A stretch of DNA of 64,000 bases, from assembly GCA_965279085.1 (NCBI GenBank), contig OZ257149.1, forward strand, positions 372,001 to 436,000. The letters run 5' to 3'. The position numbers and the translations under genes are program-made. Position 1 is the stretch's first letter, and the number at the start of each line of letters is the position of its first letter. This DNA comes from UBA7672 sp965279085 (GTDB lineage Bacteria; Pseudomonadota; Alphaproteobacteria; Caulobacterales; Hyphomonadaceae). Below, piece by piece: positions 38,962 to 47,213 of the stretch. A model generated the notes under the pieces. The model saw nothing but the letters and a program-made list of their open reading frames with translations, had not been told where the DNA came from and did no database searches.

Positions 38962-40007
38962 GTTCGACGCACGCTACCGGCTTTCAGCAGACGCGTCAGC
39001 CGTTCGCGGACCGGCTGGTCGATGGCGATCATAGCGATCCATGCGACCGCGATCACGATGACGACCTGAAGGACGATCCAGAGCGGCAGGAGAGTCTCTG
39101 CGGGATCGATCAGCTTGAAGAGGTCGCGCAATGGATTGAGCAGAGGCTGGTGCAGGATATAGAGCGGATAGGACAGCGCCCCGATGGTGGCGCCTGCCTT
39201 CGCGATGAAGCGGTCTTCAGCCACGGCCGATCCAACCCAGGTGATCGCCGGCCAGATCGCGAGCATGATGACGAGGTGCCCGACCATTCCCAGATCTCCT
39301 GGGAAGAACAGGCAGGCTGCGAGCACGAGCGCCGCGAGATAGCCGACGATGGGCGACGCCTTCCAGTTGGGTTTGATCTCGTAGAGCAGCAGACCCATCG
39401 TGAAACCGTAGAAGATGCGGGAACAGCCTTCGCGGATGCCGTTCTCCTGCCAGCCGCCGGGAATGGAGCCTCCATCGAGGGTCATCTTGACGAGGATTGC
39501 GAGGGCGAGCGCCGCGAGAAGTGCGACGCGCAGCGGCGTGAGAAATCTGGCGACGAAGGCGTAGACCACGTTCGCGATCAGCTCGAAGAACAGCGACCAG
39601 GCAGGCGGGTTTATCGGGAATCCGAGGCCCGTGCCTCTGACGAAGATTGCAGGCAACCCGACCGCAGCCATCAGGCCGCCGACGACGATGGCATCTGCCG
39701 GCGGCCAGCCATTGGCGCGGGTGAGCAGTATGATCGTGCCGAGCACCGCGCCGACGATCAGCAGCGGGTGCAGGCGTATGAAGCGGATGGCGAGAAAGCC
39801 GAACGGCGAGAGCGTGGTCTTCAGGCGGTCGCGATAGGCATGGGCGATCACGAAGCCGCTCAGGATAAAGAAGAAATCAACCGCGAGAAAACACTGGGGC
39901 ACGAGGGTCTCGAAGCCCCAGCTGCCGCCCAGGTGCTGCCAGACAACAGCCAGCGCCGCGACGCCGCGCAACGCGTCCAGAAGCTGGTATCTGGCCTGCG
40001 GCGCCAT
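38937..40007 (-). CDS. Acyltransferase family 3 membrane protein
   Basis: A 356-residue integral membrane protein with about ten helices. The start LLDALRGVAALAVVWQHLGG holds the catalytic-type arginine and histidine of acyltransferase-3 (OafA/NodX-type), and FLAVDFFFILSGFVIAHAYRDR and PAWSLFFELIANVVYAF are further family motifs. Such enzymes O-acetylate sugars of LPS, capsule or peptidoglycan. The substrate is unknown. It is inserted antisense in the pdh gene set between pdhB and pdhC, so pdhC must have a separate promoter. Confidence 0.92.
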   Translation of the reverse strand: MAPQARYQLLDALRGVAALAVVWQHLGGSWGFETLVPQCFLAVDFFFILSGFVIAHAYRDRLKTTLSPFGFLAIRFIRLHPLLIVGAVLGTIILLTRANGWPPADAIVVGGLMAAVGLPAIFVRGTGLGFPINPPAWSLFFELIANVVYAFVARFLTPLRVALLAALALAILVKMTLDGGSIPGGWQENGIREGCSRIFYGFTMGLLLYEIKPNWKASPIVGYLAALVLAACLFFPGDLGMVGHLVIMLAIWPAITWVGSAVAEDRFIAKAGATIGALSYPLYILHQPLLNPLRDLFKLIDPAETLLPLWIVLQVVIVIAVAWIAMIAIDQPVRERLTRLLKAGSVRRTHSGTPAE

Positions 40008-40183
40008 AGGCGACTAAACTCCGTGAAGCGAGAACATTACGGGCGGGGTCCTCGACGGTCACCGCAGTTCGCCTGCCCGCGTAGCGGGGCGCCGGCGTTT
40101 CCCTCCCCGCAGTACCTTTCAGGGGCACATTTGGCTCTACATTGCGCTGGCGTGCATAAAGACGCGGCAAGGAAGGCTGGCCT

Positions 40184-41539
40184 ATGACCATTGCAATCAC
40201 CATGCCCGCGCTCTCGCCGACGATGGAGGAGGGAAACCTCGCCAAGTGGCATGTGAAGGTCGGCGACAAGGTAAAGCCGGGCGACATCATTGCCGAGATC
40301 GAGACCGACAAGGCGACCATGGAGGTCGAGGCGGTCGATGAGGGGGTGGTGTCGAAGCTTCTGGTCGCTGAGGGCGCGCAGGGCGTGAAGGTGAATGCGG
40401 TGATCGCTGAGCTGGCGGGAGAGGGCGAGGCACCGGCGAAGGGTGGCGGGAAGGCCGAGGCGCTGAAGGCTGCGCCCGCGAAGGTCGAGGCGAAGGCTGC
40501 AGCGCCCGCTTCGGGACCGCGCGCTGACGCGCCCCGCCAGGCATCTTCGTCTCAGTCTGCTCCGGCGGTCGTCGCGACGCCGATTGCCGGGCGGGAGCCC
40601 GGCGGTCCTAGTCTCGTGGGTCAGCGCGTGAAAGCGTCGCCGCTTGCCAAGCGGCTGGCGAAGCAGGAGGGCGTCGATCTTCTGGCGCTCAAGGGCTCGG
40701 GGCAGTATGGGCGGATCGTGAAATCCGACGTGCTGGCGGCGCCGAAAGGCTCGGCCGCCGCGCGACCGACTGCCGGGCAGGGGCCCGGCGGGCCAGGAAT
40801 CACGAGTCTGATCGAGCCGGCGGTGCTGGATGATCGGGTCTATGCGCCGGATACGTACGAGCTGATCCCGCTAGATGGCGTGCGGAAAGTCACGGCGCGG
40901 CGGCTGACGCAGTCGTTCATGCAGGTGCCGCACTTCCCGCTGACGATCGATCTTGAGATCGACCACCTGCTGTCGGCGCGCGTGCGGATAAACGAGGCGG
41001 GCGAGAAGGCCGGCGTGAAGGTGTCGGTCAACGACATGCTGATCAAGGCGTGCGCGATGGCGCTGATGGCGCACCCGGACGCGAACGCGAGCTACACCGA
41101 CAAGGGCGTAGCGCAGCACAAGTCGGCGCATGTCTCTGTGGCGGTGGCCATTCCCGGCGGGCTTATCACCCCGGTCGTGCGCGATGCTCAGTCCAAGGGC
41201 CTGGCGCAGATCGCCGCCGAGATGAAGGACCTGGCGGCGCGGGCACGCGAGAAGAAGCTGAAGCCCCAGGAATACATGGGCGGCACGTTCTCGATCTCGA
41301 ACCTCGGCATGATGGGCATCCGGCAGTTCGCTTCGATCATCAATCCGCCGGAAGGGATGATCCTTTCGGTGGGTGCGGGCGAGAAGCGCGCGGTGGTGAA
41401 GGACGACAAGATCGTCGTCGCGACGATGATGACCGTGACGCTGACGTGCGACCACCGCGTGGTGGATGGCGCGACGGGGGCAAGGTGGCTGCAGAGCTTC
41501 AAGCAGTTCGTTGAGACGCCGGAGGCGATGCTTCTGTGA
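40184..41539 (+). CDS. pdhC: Pyruvate dehydrogenase E2, dihydrolipoamide acetyltransferase
   Basis: The 451-residue E2 core enzyme moves the acetyl group to CoA. Residues 1-80 are a lipoyl domain nearly the same as that on PdhB (MPALSPTMEEGNLAKW; ETDKATMEVE). A linker follows, then the peripheral subunit-binding domain at about residues 148-182 (KASPLAKRLAKQEGVDLLALKGSGQYGRIVKSDV), another linker, and the catalytic domain with SVNDMLIKACAMAL and the active HRVVDGA. Both linkers next to the binding domain contain AG(R/Q)xPGGP, encoded by two copies of a palindromic DNA element (listed). GGAAGG is upstream of the ATG. Confidence 0.97.
   Translation: MTIAITMPALSPTMEEGNLAKWHVKVGDKVKPGDIIAEIETDKATMEVEAVDEGVVSKLLVAEGAQGVKVNAVIAELAGEGEAPAKGGGKAEALKAAPAKVEAKAAAPASGPRADAPRQASSSQSAPAVVATPIAGREPGGPSLVGQRVKASPLAKRLAKQEGVDLLALKGSGQYGRIVKSDVLAAPKGSAAARPTAGQGPGGPGITSLIEPAVLDDRVYAPDTYELIPLDGVRKVTARRLTQSFMQVPHFPLTIDLEIDHLLSARVRINEAGEKAGVKVSVNDMLIKACAMALMAHPDANASYTDKGVAQHKSAHVSVAVAIPGGLITPVVRDAQSKGLAQIAAEMKDLAARAREKKLKPQEYMGGTFSISNLGMMGIRQFASIINPPEGMILSVGAGEKRAVVKDDKIVVATMMTVTLTCDHRVVDGATGARWLQSFKQFVETPEAMLL
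40585..40608. repeat. 24-nt palindromic element, copy A (in frame in pdhC)
   Basis: TGCCGGGC, five bases, CCCGGC, GGTCC. It shares 21 of 24 positions with copies B and C and can form a GCCGGGC/GCCCGGC stem. Located in the linker before the subunit-binding domain of PdhC and read as AGREPGGP. Confidence 0.55.
40771..40794. repeat. 24-nt palindromic element, copy B (in frame in pdhC)
   Basis: TGCCGGGCAGGGGCCCGGCG plus GGCC. It lies in the linker after the subunit-binding domain of PdhC, in the same reading frame as copy A, and is read as AGQGPGGP. Confidence 0.55.
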
Positions 41540-41901
41540 CGGGCGGCGAAGCCCCGGAGCCGGCGAGCGGTACGCAGATCCATGCGGTGATCGGTTTCGT
41601 GCGCATGAGCGCCGTCATTGGCGGCATCTCGCTCATTCTCGGCTTCGTAGCGATGTTTGTTCTGCTTTTCCGGACGGGGTTCGGCGCTCAGGAAGCGTTC
41701 TTCGGCGTGATCCGCGCCGACTGGCCTCTGCCGGCCGTGTTGCCGGCGTTAGGGACCGTGCTTTCCGGACTGATGATCTGGCTGCAGATGCGCGACATGC
41801 GCCGCTGGATCAGGGAAGCGGCAGCAGCGCTGGTTGCGGGCTATTTCGTTGCGGTCGGACTGTGGCTGCTGCTGGCGGCGCTGCTCAATGGCAATGGTTG
41901 A
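41536..41901 (+). CDS. Hypothetical small membrane protein between pdhC and lpd
   Basis: The 121-residue protein has three or four predicted transmembrane helices (SAVIGGISLILGFVAMFVLLF; VLPALGTVLSGLMIWLQM; AAAALVAGYFVAVGLWLLLAALL). I recognise no family. It starts with GTG overlapping the pdhC stop by four bases, so it is co-translated, and lpd starts 12 nt after its end. Its constant place in the operon hints at a link with respiration or lipoyl enzymes, but there is no direct evidence. Confidence 0.72.
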   Translation: MTGGEAPEPASGTQIHAVIGFVRMSAVIGGISLILGFVAMFVLLFRTGFGAQEAFFGVIRADWPLPAVLPALGTVLSGLMIWLQMRDMRRWIREAAAALVAGYFVAVGLWLLLAALLNGNG

Positions 41902-41913
41902 AACCGGAAAGAG

Positions 41914-43335
41914 ATGATGGCTGACGCGAAATCCTCCTACGACCTGATCGTGATTGGCTCCGGGCCGGGCGGCTATGTCGCCGCCATTCGCGCTTCGCAG
42001 CTCGGGATGAAGACCGCGATTGTGGAGCGGGCGGAGCTGGGTGGGATATGCCTCAACTGGGGGTGCATTCCAACGAAGGCGCTGCTGCGGTCCAGCGAGG
42101 TCTATCATCTCATCACGCATGCGAAGGATTACGGGTTCTCGGTGGAGAATCCGAAGGTGATGCTGGATGCGATCGTGAAGCGGTCGCGTGGGGTGGCGTC
42201 GCAGCTTTCGAACGGCGTCACCTTCCTGATGAAGAAGCACAAGATCGATGTGCTGGTTGGGACGGCGCGACTGGAGAAGGGCTCGCCGGCGCCGAAGGTG
42301 ATTGTCGAGAAGGGCAAGGGCGAAGGGACTTATACTGCGAAGAACGTGATGATCGCGACGGGCGCGCGGGCGCGCGAGATTCCGGACGCGGGGCTGAAGG
42401 TCGATGGCAAGACGGTGTGGGCGTATCGCGAGGCGATGGTGCCGACCGAGATGCCGAAGAATTTGCTCGTGATCGGATCGGGGGCCATCGGGATCGAGTT
42501 CGCCAGCTTCTACCGGACGCTGGGCGCCGAGGTGACGGTGGTCGAGGCGCTGGATCGCATCCTGCCGGTGGAGGATGCGGAGATTTCCGCCTTCATGCTG
42601 AAGCAGCTGGGCAAGCAGGGCATCAAGTTCATCACGTCGGCGCAAGTGAAGTCGCTGAAAGTCGACAAGGGCGTGGCGACGGCCGAGGTTCAGGCCAAGG
42701 ATGGCGCGCAGACGCTGAAGGCAGACAAGGTGATCCTTGCCGTCGGGATCGTCGGCAATGTCGAGAACCTCGGACTCGAGGCACTGGGCGTGAAGGTTGA
42801 GAAGACGCACATCGTGGTCGATGGGCTCGGCAAGACGAATGTGCCGGGGCTCTATGCGATCGGCGACGTCACCGGGCCGCCATGGCTGGCGCACAAGGCG
42901 ATGCATGAGGGCGTGATCGTCGTCGAGGGCATGTCAGACAAGGCACCGAGCCACAAGTTCGATCCGTGGAATGTGCCGGGCTGCACCTACTCGCACCCAC
43001 AGGTGGCGTCGGTCGGCATGACCGAGGAGAAGGCGAAGGCTTCGGGTCGCAAGATCAAGGTCGGCAAGTTCCCGTTCATCGGGAACGGCAAGGCGATCGC
43101 GCTAGGCGAGCCGGAAGGCATTGTGAAGACGATCTTCGACGAGACGACTGGCGAACTGCTCGGCGCGCACATGGCGGGCGAGGGCGTCACGGAGCTGATC
43201 CAGGGCTACTGCATCGCCCGGCAGGGCGAACTCACCGAAGCCGAGCTGATGGAAACGGTGTTCCCGCATCCGACGCTGAGCGAGATGATGCATGAGAGCG
43301 TGCTCGCGGCGTATGGGCGGCCGCTGCACGTCTAA
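41914..43335 (+). CDS. lpd: Dihydrolipoamide dehydrogenase (E3)
   Basis: The 473-residue FAD enzyme reoxidises dihydrolipoamide with NAD. It shows the FAD fold YDLIVIGSGPGGYVAAIRA, the redox disulfide in GGICLNWGCIPTKALL, the NAD fold LLVIGSGAIGIEFASFYR, VPGLYAIGDVTGPPWLAHKA, and the catalytic His-Glu in VFPHPTLSEMMHESV. Start is ATG 41914 or 41917, with GGAAAGAG directly before. It closes the pdh genes. A tandem array of inverted repeats lies beyond its stop. Confidence 0.97.
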   Translation: MMADAKSSYDLIVIGSGPGGYVAAIRASQLGMKTAIVERAELGGICLNWGCIPTKALLRSSEVYHLITHAKDYGFSVENPKVMLDAIVKRSRGVASQLSNGVTFLMKKHKIDVLVGTARLEKGSPAPKVIVEKGKGEGTYTAKNVMIATGARAREIPDAGLKVDGKTVWAYREAMVPTEMPKNLLVIGSGAIGIEFASFYRTLGAEVTVVEALDRILPVEDAEISAFMLKQLGKQGIKFITSAQVKSLKVDKGVATAEVQAKDGAQTLKADKVILAVGIVGNVENLGLEALGVKVEKTHIVVDGLGKTNVPGLYAIGDVTGPPWLAHKAMHEGVIVVEGMSDKAPSHKFDPWNVPGCTYSHPQVASVGMTEEKAKASGRKIKVGKFPFIGNGKAIALGEPEGIVKTIFDETTGELLGAHMAGEGVTELIQGYCIARQGELTEAELMETVFPHPTLSEMMHESVLAAYGRPLHV

Positions 43336-43342
43336 TTAATCG

Positions 43343-43429
43343 GCATTAGGAATTGGAGGCATTCCTAATGCTGCTTAGGAAAGCTGGCTATTCCTAACCG
43401 CGCTTAGGAATGCGGGTTATTCCTCCGGT
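43343..43429. repeat. 29-bp tandem array of inverted repeats (three units)
   Basis: Three units begin at 43343, 43372 and 43401. TTAGGAA recurs at 43346, 43375 and 43404, and TTCCT at 43362, 43391 and 43420, an exact 29-base period. Each unit is itself an inverted repeat; the first is perfect, GCATTAGGAAT, seven bases, ATTCCTAATGC. The array fills the gap between the convergent lpd and acyl-CoA synthetase genes and may act as a bidirectional stop or mRNA end. There is no spacer sequence, so it is not a CRISPR. Confidence 0.75.
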
Positions 43430-43452
43430 TCGAATACGCGCTTTCGCGCGTC

Positions 43453-43476
43453 TGCCGGGCAGGCGGCCGGCGGTCC
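43453..43476. repeat. 24-nt palindromic element, copy C (between lpd and acyl-CoA synthetase)
   Basis: TGCCGGGCAGGCGGCCGGCG plus GTCC, matching copy A at 21 of 24 positions. It lies just beyond the 3' end of the acyl-CoA synthetase gene, next to the 29-bp array, and is not coding. Confidence 0.5.
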
Positions 43477-43479
43477 CGT

Positions 43480-45075
43480 CTATTCAGCAGCCTGCACGCC
43501 ACTCTCATTGCGAGCGGCGATTTCGGCGGCGAGCTTCTGCACCGCGCCGATATCCATCTTGCCGGTACCGAGGACGGGGATCGCCGGCACCTGGAAGATC
43601 TTGCGGGGGAGCGAGAGCTCGTTGACGCCGTGATCCTGCGCCCAGCGCTGGAGGTCCGAGCGGTCGGCCTTCGGGTATGTGGTGAGCAGGACGATCTGCT
43701 CGCCCTTGCGCTTGTCAGGCAGGACAGCCGCGGCGTGGTCGTGTTCGCGCCAGAGGGTCGAGGCGCAGTTTTCGGCAACCGCGAGCGACACCATCTCGCC
43801 GCCGACCTTGGCGAAGCGCTTAAGGCGGCCCTTGATGGTGAGATAGCCGTCATCGTCCTGAACGACGATGTCGCCGGTGTCGTGCCAGCCAGAGGGCAGG
43901 GGCTGCAGCTCGCCGGGTTTGGACGGGGACAAATAGCCCTGCATGACGTTCGGGCCGCGAACGAGCATGCGACCGCCCTTTTCGATGCCCGGGACGGGTT
44001 CGAACTGGACTTCCATGCCGGGAAGCAGGCGGCCGACGGTGCCATGATGGTTGCGGCCGGGCTGGTTGACCGAGATGACCGGTGCGGCTTCCGTGGCGCC
44101 GTAACCTTCGAGAAGTTCGACATTGAAACGGCGGCGGACAAGCTGGCGGGTTTCGTCACGCACGCGTTCGGCGCCGCAGACGGCATAGCGGAGATTTCCG
44201 AGTTCGTTGCCCGTGCAGGCGCGGATGTACTGGTTGAGGAAGGTGTCGGTGGCGAAGAGGAAAGTCGCGCCGGTTTCCTCCACACGCTTGGGAATGAGCT
44301 TGGTCTGCAGCGGGGAGGGATGCAGCACGGACTTCATGCCGCCAAGCAGGGGAAGCAATGCGCCTGCGGTCAGACCGAAGCAGTGGAAGGTTGGCAGCGG
44401 GCTGAAGAGGACATCGTCGAGGCGGAGCGCCTCGGGAACGTGCGCCAGGATCTGGTGGACGTTGGCGACGATGTTGCGGTGAGAGAGGACGACACCCTTC
44501 GGGTCGCCCTCGGTGCCGGAGGTGAAGAGGATGACGGCAGGTGAGCCGGGATCGGGGCTGGCGCTGACGGCCCATGGCATGATCGGGCCGAGCGCGCCGG
44601 CGGCCTTCTGCTTGACGCCGAGATTCTTGCGGACGTCTTCTAGGTAGACGAACTCGGCATCCGACTTCAGTTCGTCTACCAGACCTTGAAGCTCCGCCTT
44701 CTCGATGAAGGCGTGGGCAGTGATGATGCGCTTCACCTGCGCGGCCTTGAGCGCCGCTTTCACGTTCCGCGCGCCGGCGGTGAAGTTGATCATCGCGGGT
44801 ACGCGCGCATAGGCGTTGATCGCGAAGAAGGTGATGATGGCGCCCGCGCCGGTCGGCAGCATGAGGCCTACGGCTTCGCCGCGCTTCGTGCCCTTCTTCA
44901 GGGCGGAGCCGAGCGCAAAGGCCGCACGGACAATGTCGTCGTAGGAAAGTTTGCGGTCGTCCGCATCGTGCAGAACGATCTTGCTGCCCCCATATTCCTT
45001 GCGGGCCGCGAGCAGCGCCGGGAATACCCCCGTCTCGGCGTTGCGTGGGTCATACGCTGAGCGCAGTGACGCCAT
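43480..45075 (-). CDS. AMP-dependent acyl-CoA/acyl-ACP synthetase, Aas-like
   Basis: The 531-residue enzyme activates a carboxylic acid with ATP. Motifs are the P-loop LFTSGTEGDPKGVVLSH, YGATEAAPVISVNQP, DTGDIVVQDDDGYLTIKGRLKRFAKVGGEMVS and the catalytic lysine in PVLGTGKMDIGAV. The sequence is most like the C-terminal acyl-ACP synthetase half of Aas, so a fatty acid for phospholipid repair is a likely substrate, but the acyltransferase half is absent here. GGGAG precedes the ATG. The gene runs opposite to lpd and lipA and breaks the operon. Confidence 0.88.
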   Translation of the reverse strand: MASLRSAYDPRNAETGVFPALLAARKEYGGSKIVLHDADDRKLSYDDIVRAAFALGSALKKGTKRGEAVGLMLPTGAGAIITFFAINAYARVPAMINFTAGARNVKAALKAAQVKRIITAHAFIEKAELQGLVDELKSDAEFVYLEDVRKNLGVKQKAAGALGPIMPWAVSASPDPGSPAVILFTSGTEGDPKGVVLSHRNIVANVHQILAHVPEALRLDDVLFSPLPTFHCFGLTAGALLPLLGGMKSVLHPSPLQTKLIPKRVEETGATFLFATDTFLNQYIRACTGNELGNLRYAVCGAERVRDETRQLVRRRFNVELLEGYGATEAAPVISVNQPGRNHHGTVGRLLPGMEVQFEPVPGIEKGGRMLVRGPNVMQGYLSPSKPGELQPLPSGWHDTGDIVVQDDDGYLTIKGRLKRFAKVGGEMVSLAVAENCASTLWREHDHAAAVLPDKRKGEQIVLLTTYPKADRSDLQRWAQDHGVNELSLPRKIFQVPAIPVLGTGKMDIGAVQKLAAEIAARNESGVQAAE

Positions 45076-45219
45076 CTTGGAAATCTCCCTCGGGCGCCCA
45101 CCAGCGCTCTTTTATGTCTTGGTGGTAATATACCCTGTGGCTCATAAACCACAAACCTGCGTACCAGTGAGTCCCGTCACAGTCATTTCGCAGTGCAGTA
45201 AATCGAGGTAACAGGCCCA

Positions 45220-46167
45220 ATGGCCACGCTTCTCGACAACAGGGGACCCCGGCACCCGGAGAAACAGGGGCGTGAAGACACGCCGTTGTTGCGCAAGCCG
45301 TCGTGGATTCGCGTGAAAGCACCCACCAGCGAGGGGTACCTTGAGACCAAGGCCATCGTGCGAGAGGCGAACCTCGTCACTGTGTGCGAGGAGGCCGGCT
45401 GTCCCAACATCGGCGAGTGCTGGACCAAGAAGCACGCGACCCTGATGATCATGGGCGACACCTGCACGCGGGCCTGCTCGTTCTGCAATGTGCGCACGGG
45501 TATGCCTGGGCCGCTGGATGCCGACGAGCCCCGGCGGGTGGGCGAGACGGTCGCCAGGATGGGTCTGGGCCACGTCGTCATCACGTCGGTGGACCGGGAT
45601 GACCTGGCCGATGGCGGCGCGGAGCACTTCGCGCAAGTCGTGCGCGCGATACGCCAGGCGGCGCAGAAGTCGACGATCGAGATCCTGACGCCGGACTTTC
45701 TGCGCAAGGGCGATGCGGCGAACATCGTGATCGATGCCAAGCCCGACGTGTTCAACCACAACCTCGAGACCGTGCCGCGGCTGTATCTGAGCATCCGGCC
45801 GGGCTCGCGTTACTATCACTCGCTGCGACTGCTGGAGCGCGTGAAGGAACGCGATCCTTCTCAGTTCACCAAGTCCGGGTTGATGGTCGGGCTTGGCGAG
45901 AGCAAGGAAGAAGTGATGCAGGTGATGGACGACATGCGGTCCGCAGGCGTCGACTTCCTGACGATCGGACAATACTTGCAGCCTTCGCGTAAGCACGCGG
46001 CGGTGGAGCGCTTCGTAACGCCGGAAGAGTTCGCGACGTATGAAACGATCGCGAAGTCGAAGGGCTTCCTTCTGGTGTCGGCAAGCCCGCTGACGCGGTC
46101 GAGCTATCATGCGGATGACGATTTCGCGAAGCTACGCGCGGCGCGCGAGGCGCAGCTGGGGCGCTGA
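45220..46167 (+). CDS. lipA: Lipoyl synthase
   Basis: LipA inserts two sulfurs into octanoyl groups on E2 and related lipoyl domains. The 315-residue radical-SAM protein shows the auxiliary cluster CEEAGCPNIGEC, the SAM cluster CTRACSFCNV, TSVDRDDLADGGAEHFAQ, VFNHNLETVPRLY, RPGSRYYHSLRLL and LTIGQYLQPSRKH, and the final serine ligand in LTRSSYHAD. It serves the lipoyl domains of PdhB and PdhC encoded just upstream. Followed directly by the ratA-like gene. No lipB is present in the window. Confidence 0.97.
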   Translation: MATLLDNRGPRHPEKQGREDTPLLRKPSWIRVKAPTSEGYLETKAIVREANLVTVCEEAGCPNIGECWTKKHATLMIMGDTCTRACSFCNVRTGMPGPLDADEPRRVGETVARMGLGHVVITSVDRDDLADGGAEHFAQVVRAIRQAAQKSTIEILTPDFLRKGDAANIVIDAKPDVFNHNLETVPRLYLSIRPGSRYYHSLRLLERVKERDPSQFTKSGLMVGLGESKEEVMQVMDDMRSAGVDFLTIGQYLQPSRKHAAVERFVTPEEFATYETIAKSKGFLLVSASPLTRSSYHADDDFAKLRAAREAQLGR

Positions 46168-46626
46168 TTGACCATCCACCGTGAGACGCTGGAGCTACCG
46201 TACCGGCCGGACGATCTGTTCGATCTTGCCGCCGATGTCGGGCGCTATCCCGAATTCATCACCTGGATCCAGTCACTGAAGATGATGGACCAGCAAGAGG
46301 AGCCGAACCGGTTTCGCTGCCGAGCTGAGGCGACCGTTGGGTTCAAGGGTTTTCGTGAGACATTCGTGACCGATGTCGATGCGAGGAAAGGCGAGCTGGC
46401 GATCGACGTTACGCTAGTCCGTGGCCCGTTCCGCAAGCTGAAGAACATGTGGCGGTTCGCGCCTGGGCCGAAAGGCGCGCGGGTGGCTTTTGAAATCCAG
46501 TTCGAGTTCCGCAACTTTGTGCTGCAAGCTCTCGCTGACGCGAACAAGGTCTACGCGGTAAAGCGCGTGATCGATGCGTTCGTAAGCGAGGCGGGCCGGC
46601 GCTACTCGAAAGTGGCGCAGACCTAG
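46168..46626 (+). CDS. Coq10/RatA-like START-domain protein
   Basis: The 152-residue protein is a polyketide cyclase/START-type lipid-binding domain of the Coq10/RatA family: YRPDDLFDLAADVGRYPEFITW, VGFKGFRETFVTDV, FRKLKNMWRFAP, and FEFRNFVLQALADANKVY. In mitochondria Coq10 binds ubiquinone; the bacterial relatives are also annotated RatA from a reported ribosome effect. Its place in a pdh/lip operon favours a respiratory role. It starts with TTG directly after the lipA stop. Its stop TAG overlaps the stop of the next gene on the other strand in a shared CTAG. Confidence 0.9.
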   Translation: MTIHRETLELPYRPDDLFDLAADVGRYPEFITWIQSLKMMDQQEEPNRFRCRAEATVGFKGFRETFVTDVDARKGELAIDVTLVRGPFRKLKNMWRFAPGPKGARVAFEIQFEFRNFVLQALADANKVYAVKRVIDAFVSEAGRRYSKVAQT

Positions 46627-47213
46627 TTGTTCGGCGAACCGGGCGTCGTGCCGGGGTCGGCTTGCGACTGGCCGAGGTCGCGCGCTGTCACCGGGCGTTC
46701 GCCGGTAAGCGGGACGGTCAGTTTTCCCTCCGGCGTCTGGTCGGCGGGCGTCGGGGCGGCCTCGCGCGGCTTGGTGAGTTTTGGATCCGGGCCGCATTCG
46801 CCGAGCGACCAGCCGGCATCGCCGTGGACAACGCGGCAGAGGACGGCGGTGGTCTCGCTGTTGGCGGTGATCGACGTGCGGACGAGGGCGCCCTTGGCGT
46901 CGTATTTCGGGCGGGTGAAAGTGATGCGGTTCATACCCGCGGTTGCAGCTTCACCTTCCGGGCCGCTGACGGTCACGAGGTTGAAGCCCGATCCCTGCCA
47001 GTCGCAGGACGGTTGCCACGGGGCATCCTCGCCCTTGAGCTGGACGCTCATCGGCGGATCGTCGCGGCTGAGGTCGTAACGCTCACGGCCGATGGCGGCG
47101 ATGAGGTCGCAGTCATTGGTGACGAAGAGCGGCTCCTTGGCGGGAACGTCCTCCGGGCCGCTTTCGCAGCCGGCAGCGGCAAGGAACCCGGCCACAAGGA
47201 GAAAACGCTTCAT
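46623..47213 (-). CDS. Hypothetical lipoprotein, paralogue of its upstream neighbour
   Basis: The start is ATG 47213, giving 196 residues with the signal MKRFLLVAGFLAAAGC and a good lipobox. The body has CDLIAAIGRERYDL, WQPSCDWQGSGFN, FTRPKYDAKGALVRT and LCRVVHGDAGWSLGEC, which match in order parts of the 151-residue neighbour. Thus both come from one duplicated gene. The C-terminal 45 residues are a Pro/Thr-rich tail found only in this copy. Four body cysteines are shared, probably as disulfides. No known family. It overlaps its neighbour by one base (TGATG). Confidence 0.8.
   Translation of the reverse strand: MKRFLLVAGFLAAAGCESGPEDVPAKEPLFVTNDCDLIAAIGRERYDLSRDDPPMSVQLKGEDAPWQPSCDWQGSGFNLVTVSGPEGEAATAGMNRITFTRPKYDAKGALVRTSITANSETTAVLCRVVHGDAGWSLGECGPDPKLTKPREAAPTPADQTPEGKLTVPLTGERPVTARDLGQSQADPGTTPGSPNN

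Noticed and set aside
38823..40187. 454-codon plus-strand frame opposite the acyltransferase gene
   Set aside because: The product is a hydrophilic Asp/Glu/Arg-rich sequence without structure; the minus-strand frame has acyltransferase motifs and membrane helices.
43343..43429. Small CRISPR array
   Set aside because: The units follow each other directly with no spacers, and no cas gene is present.
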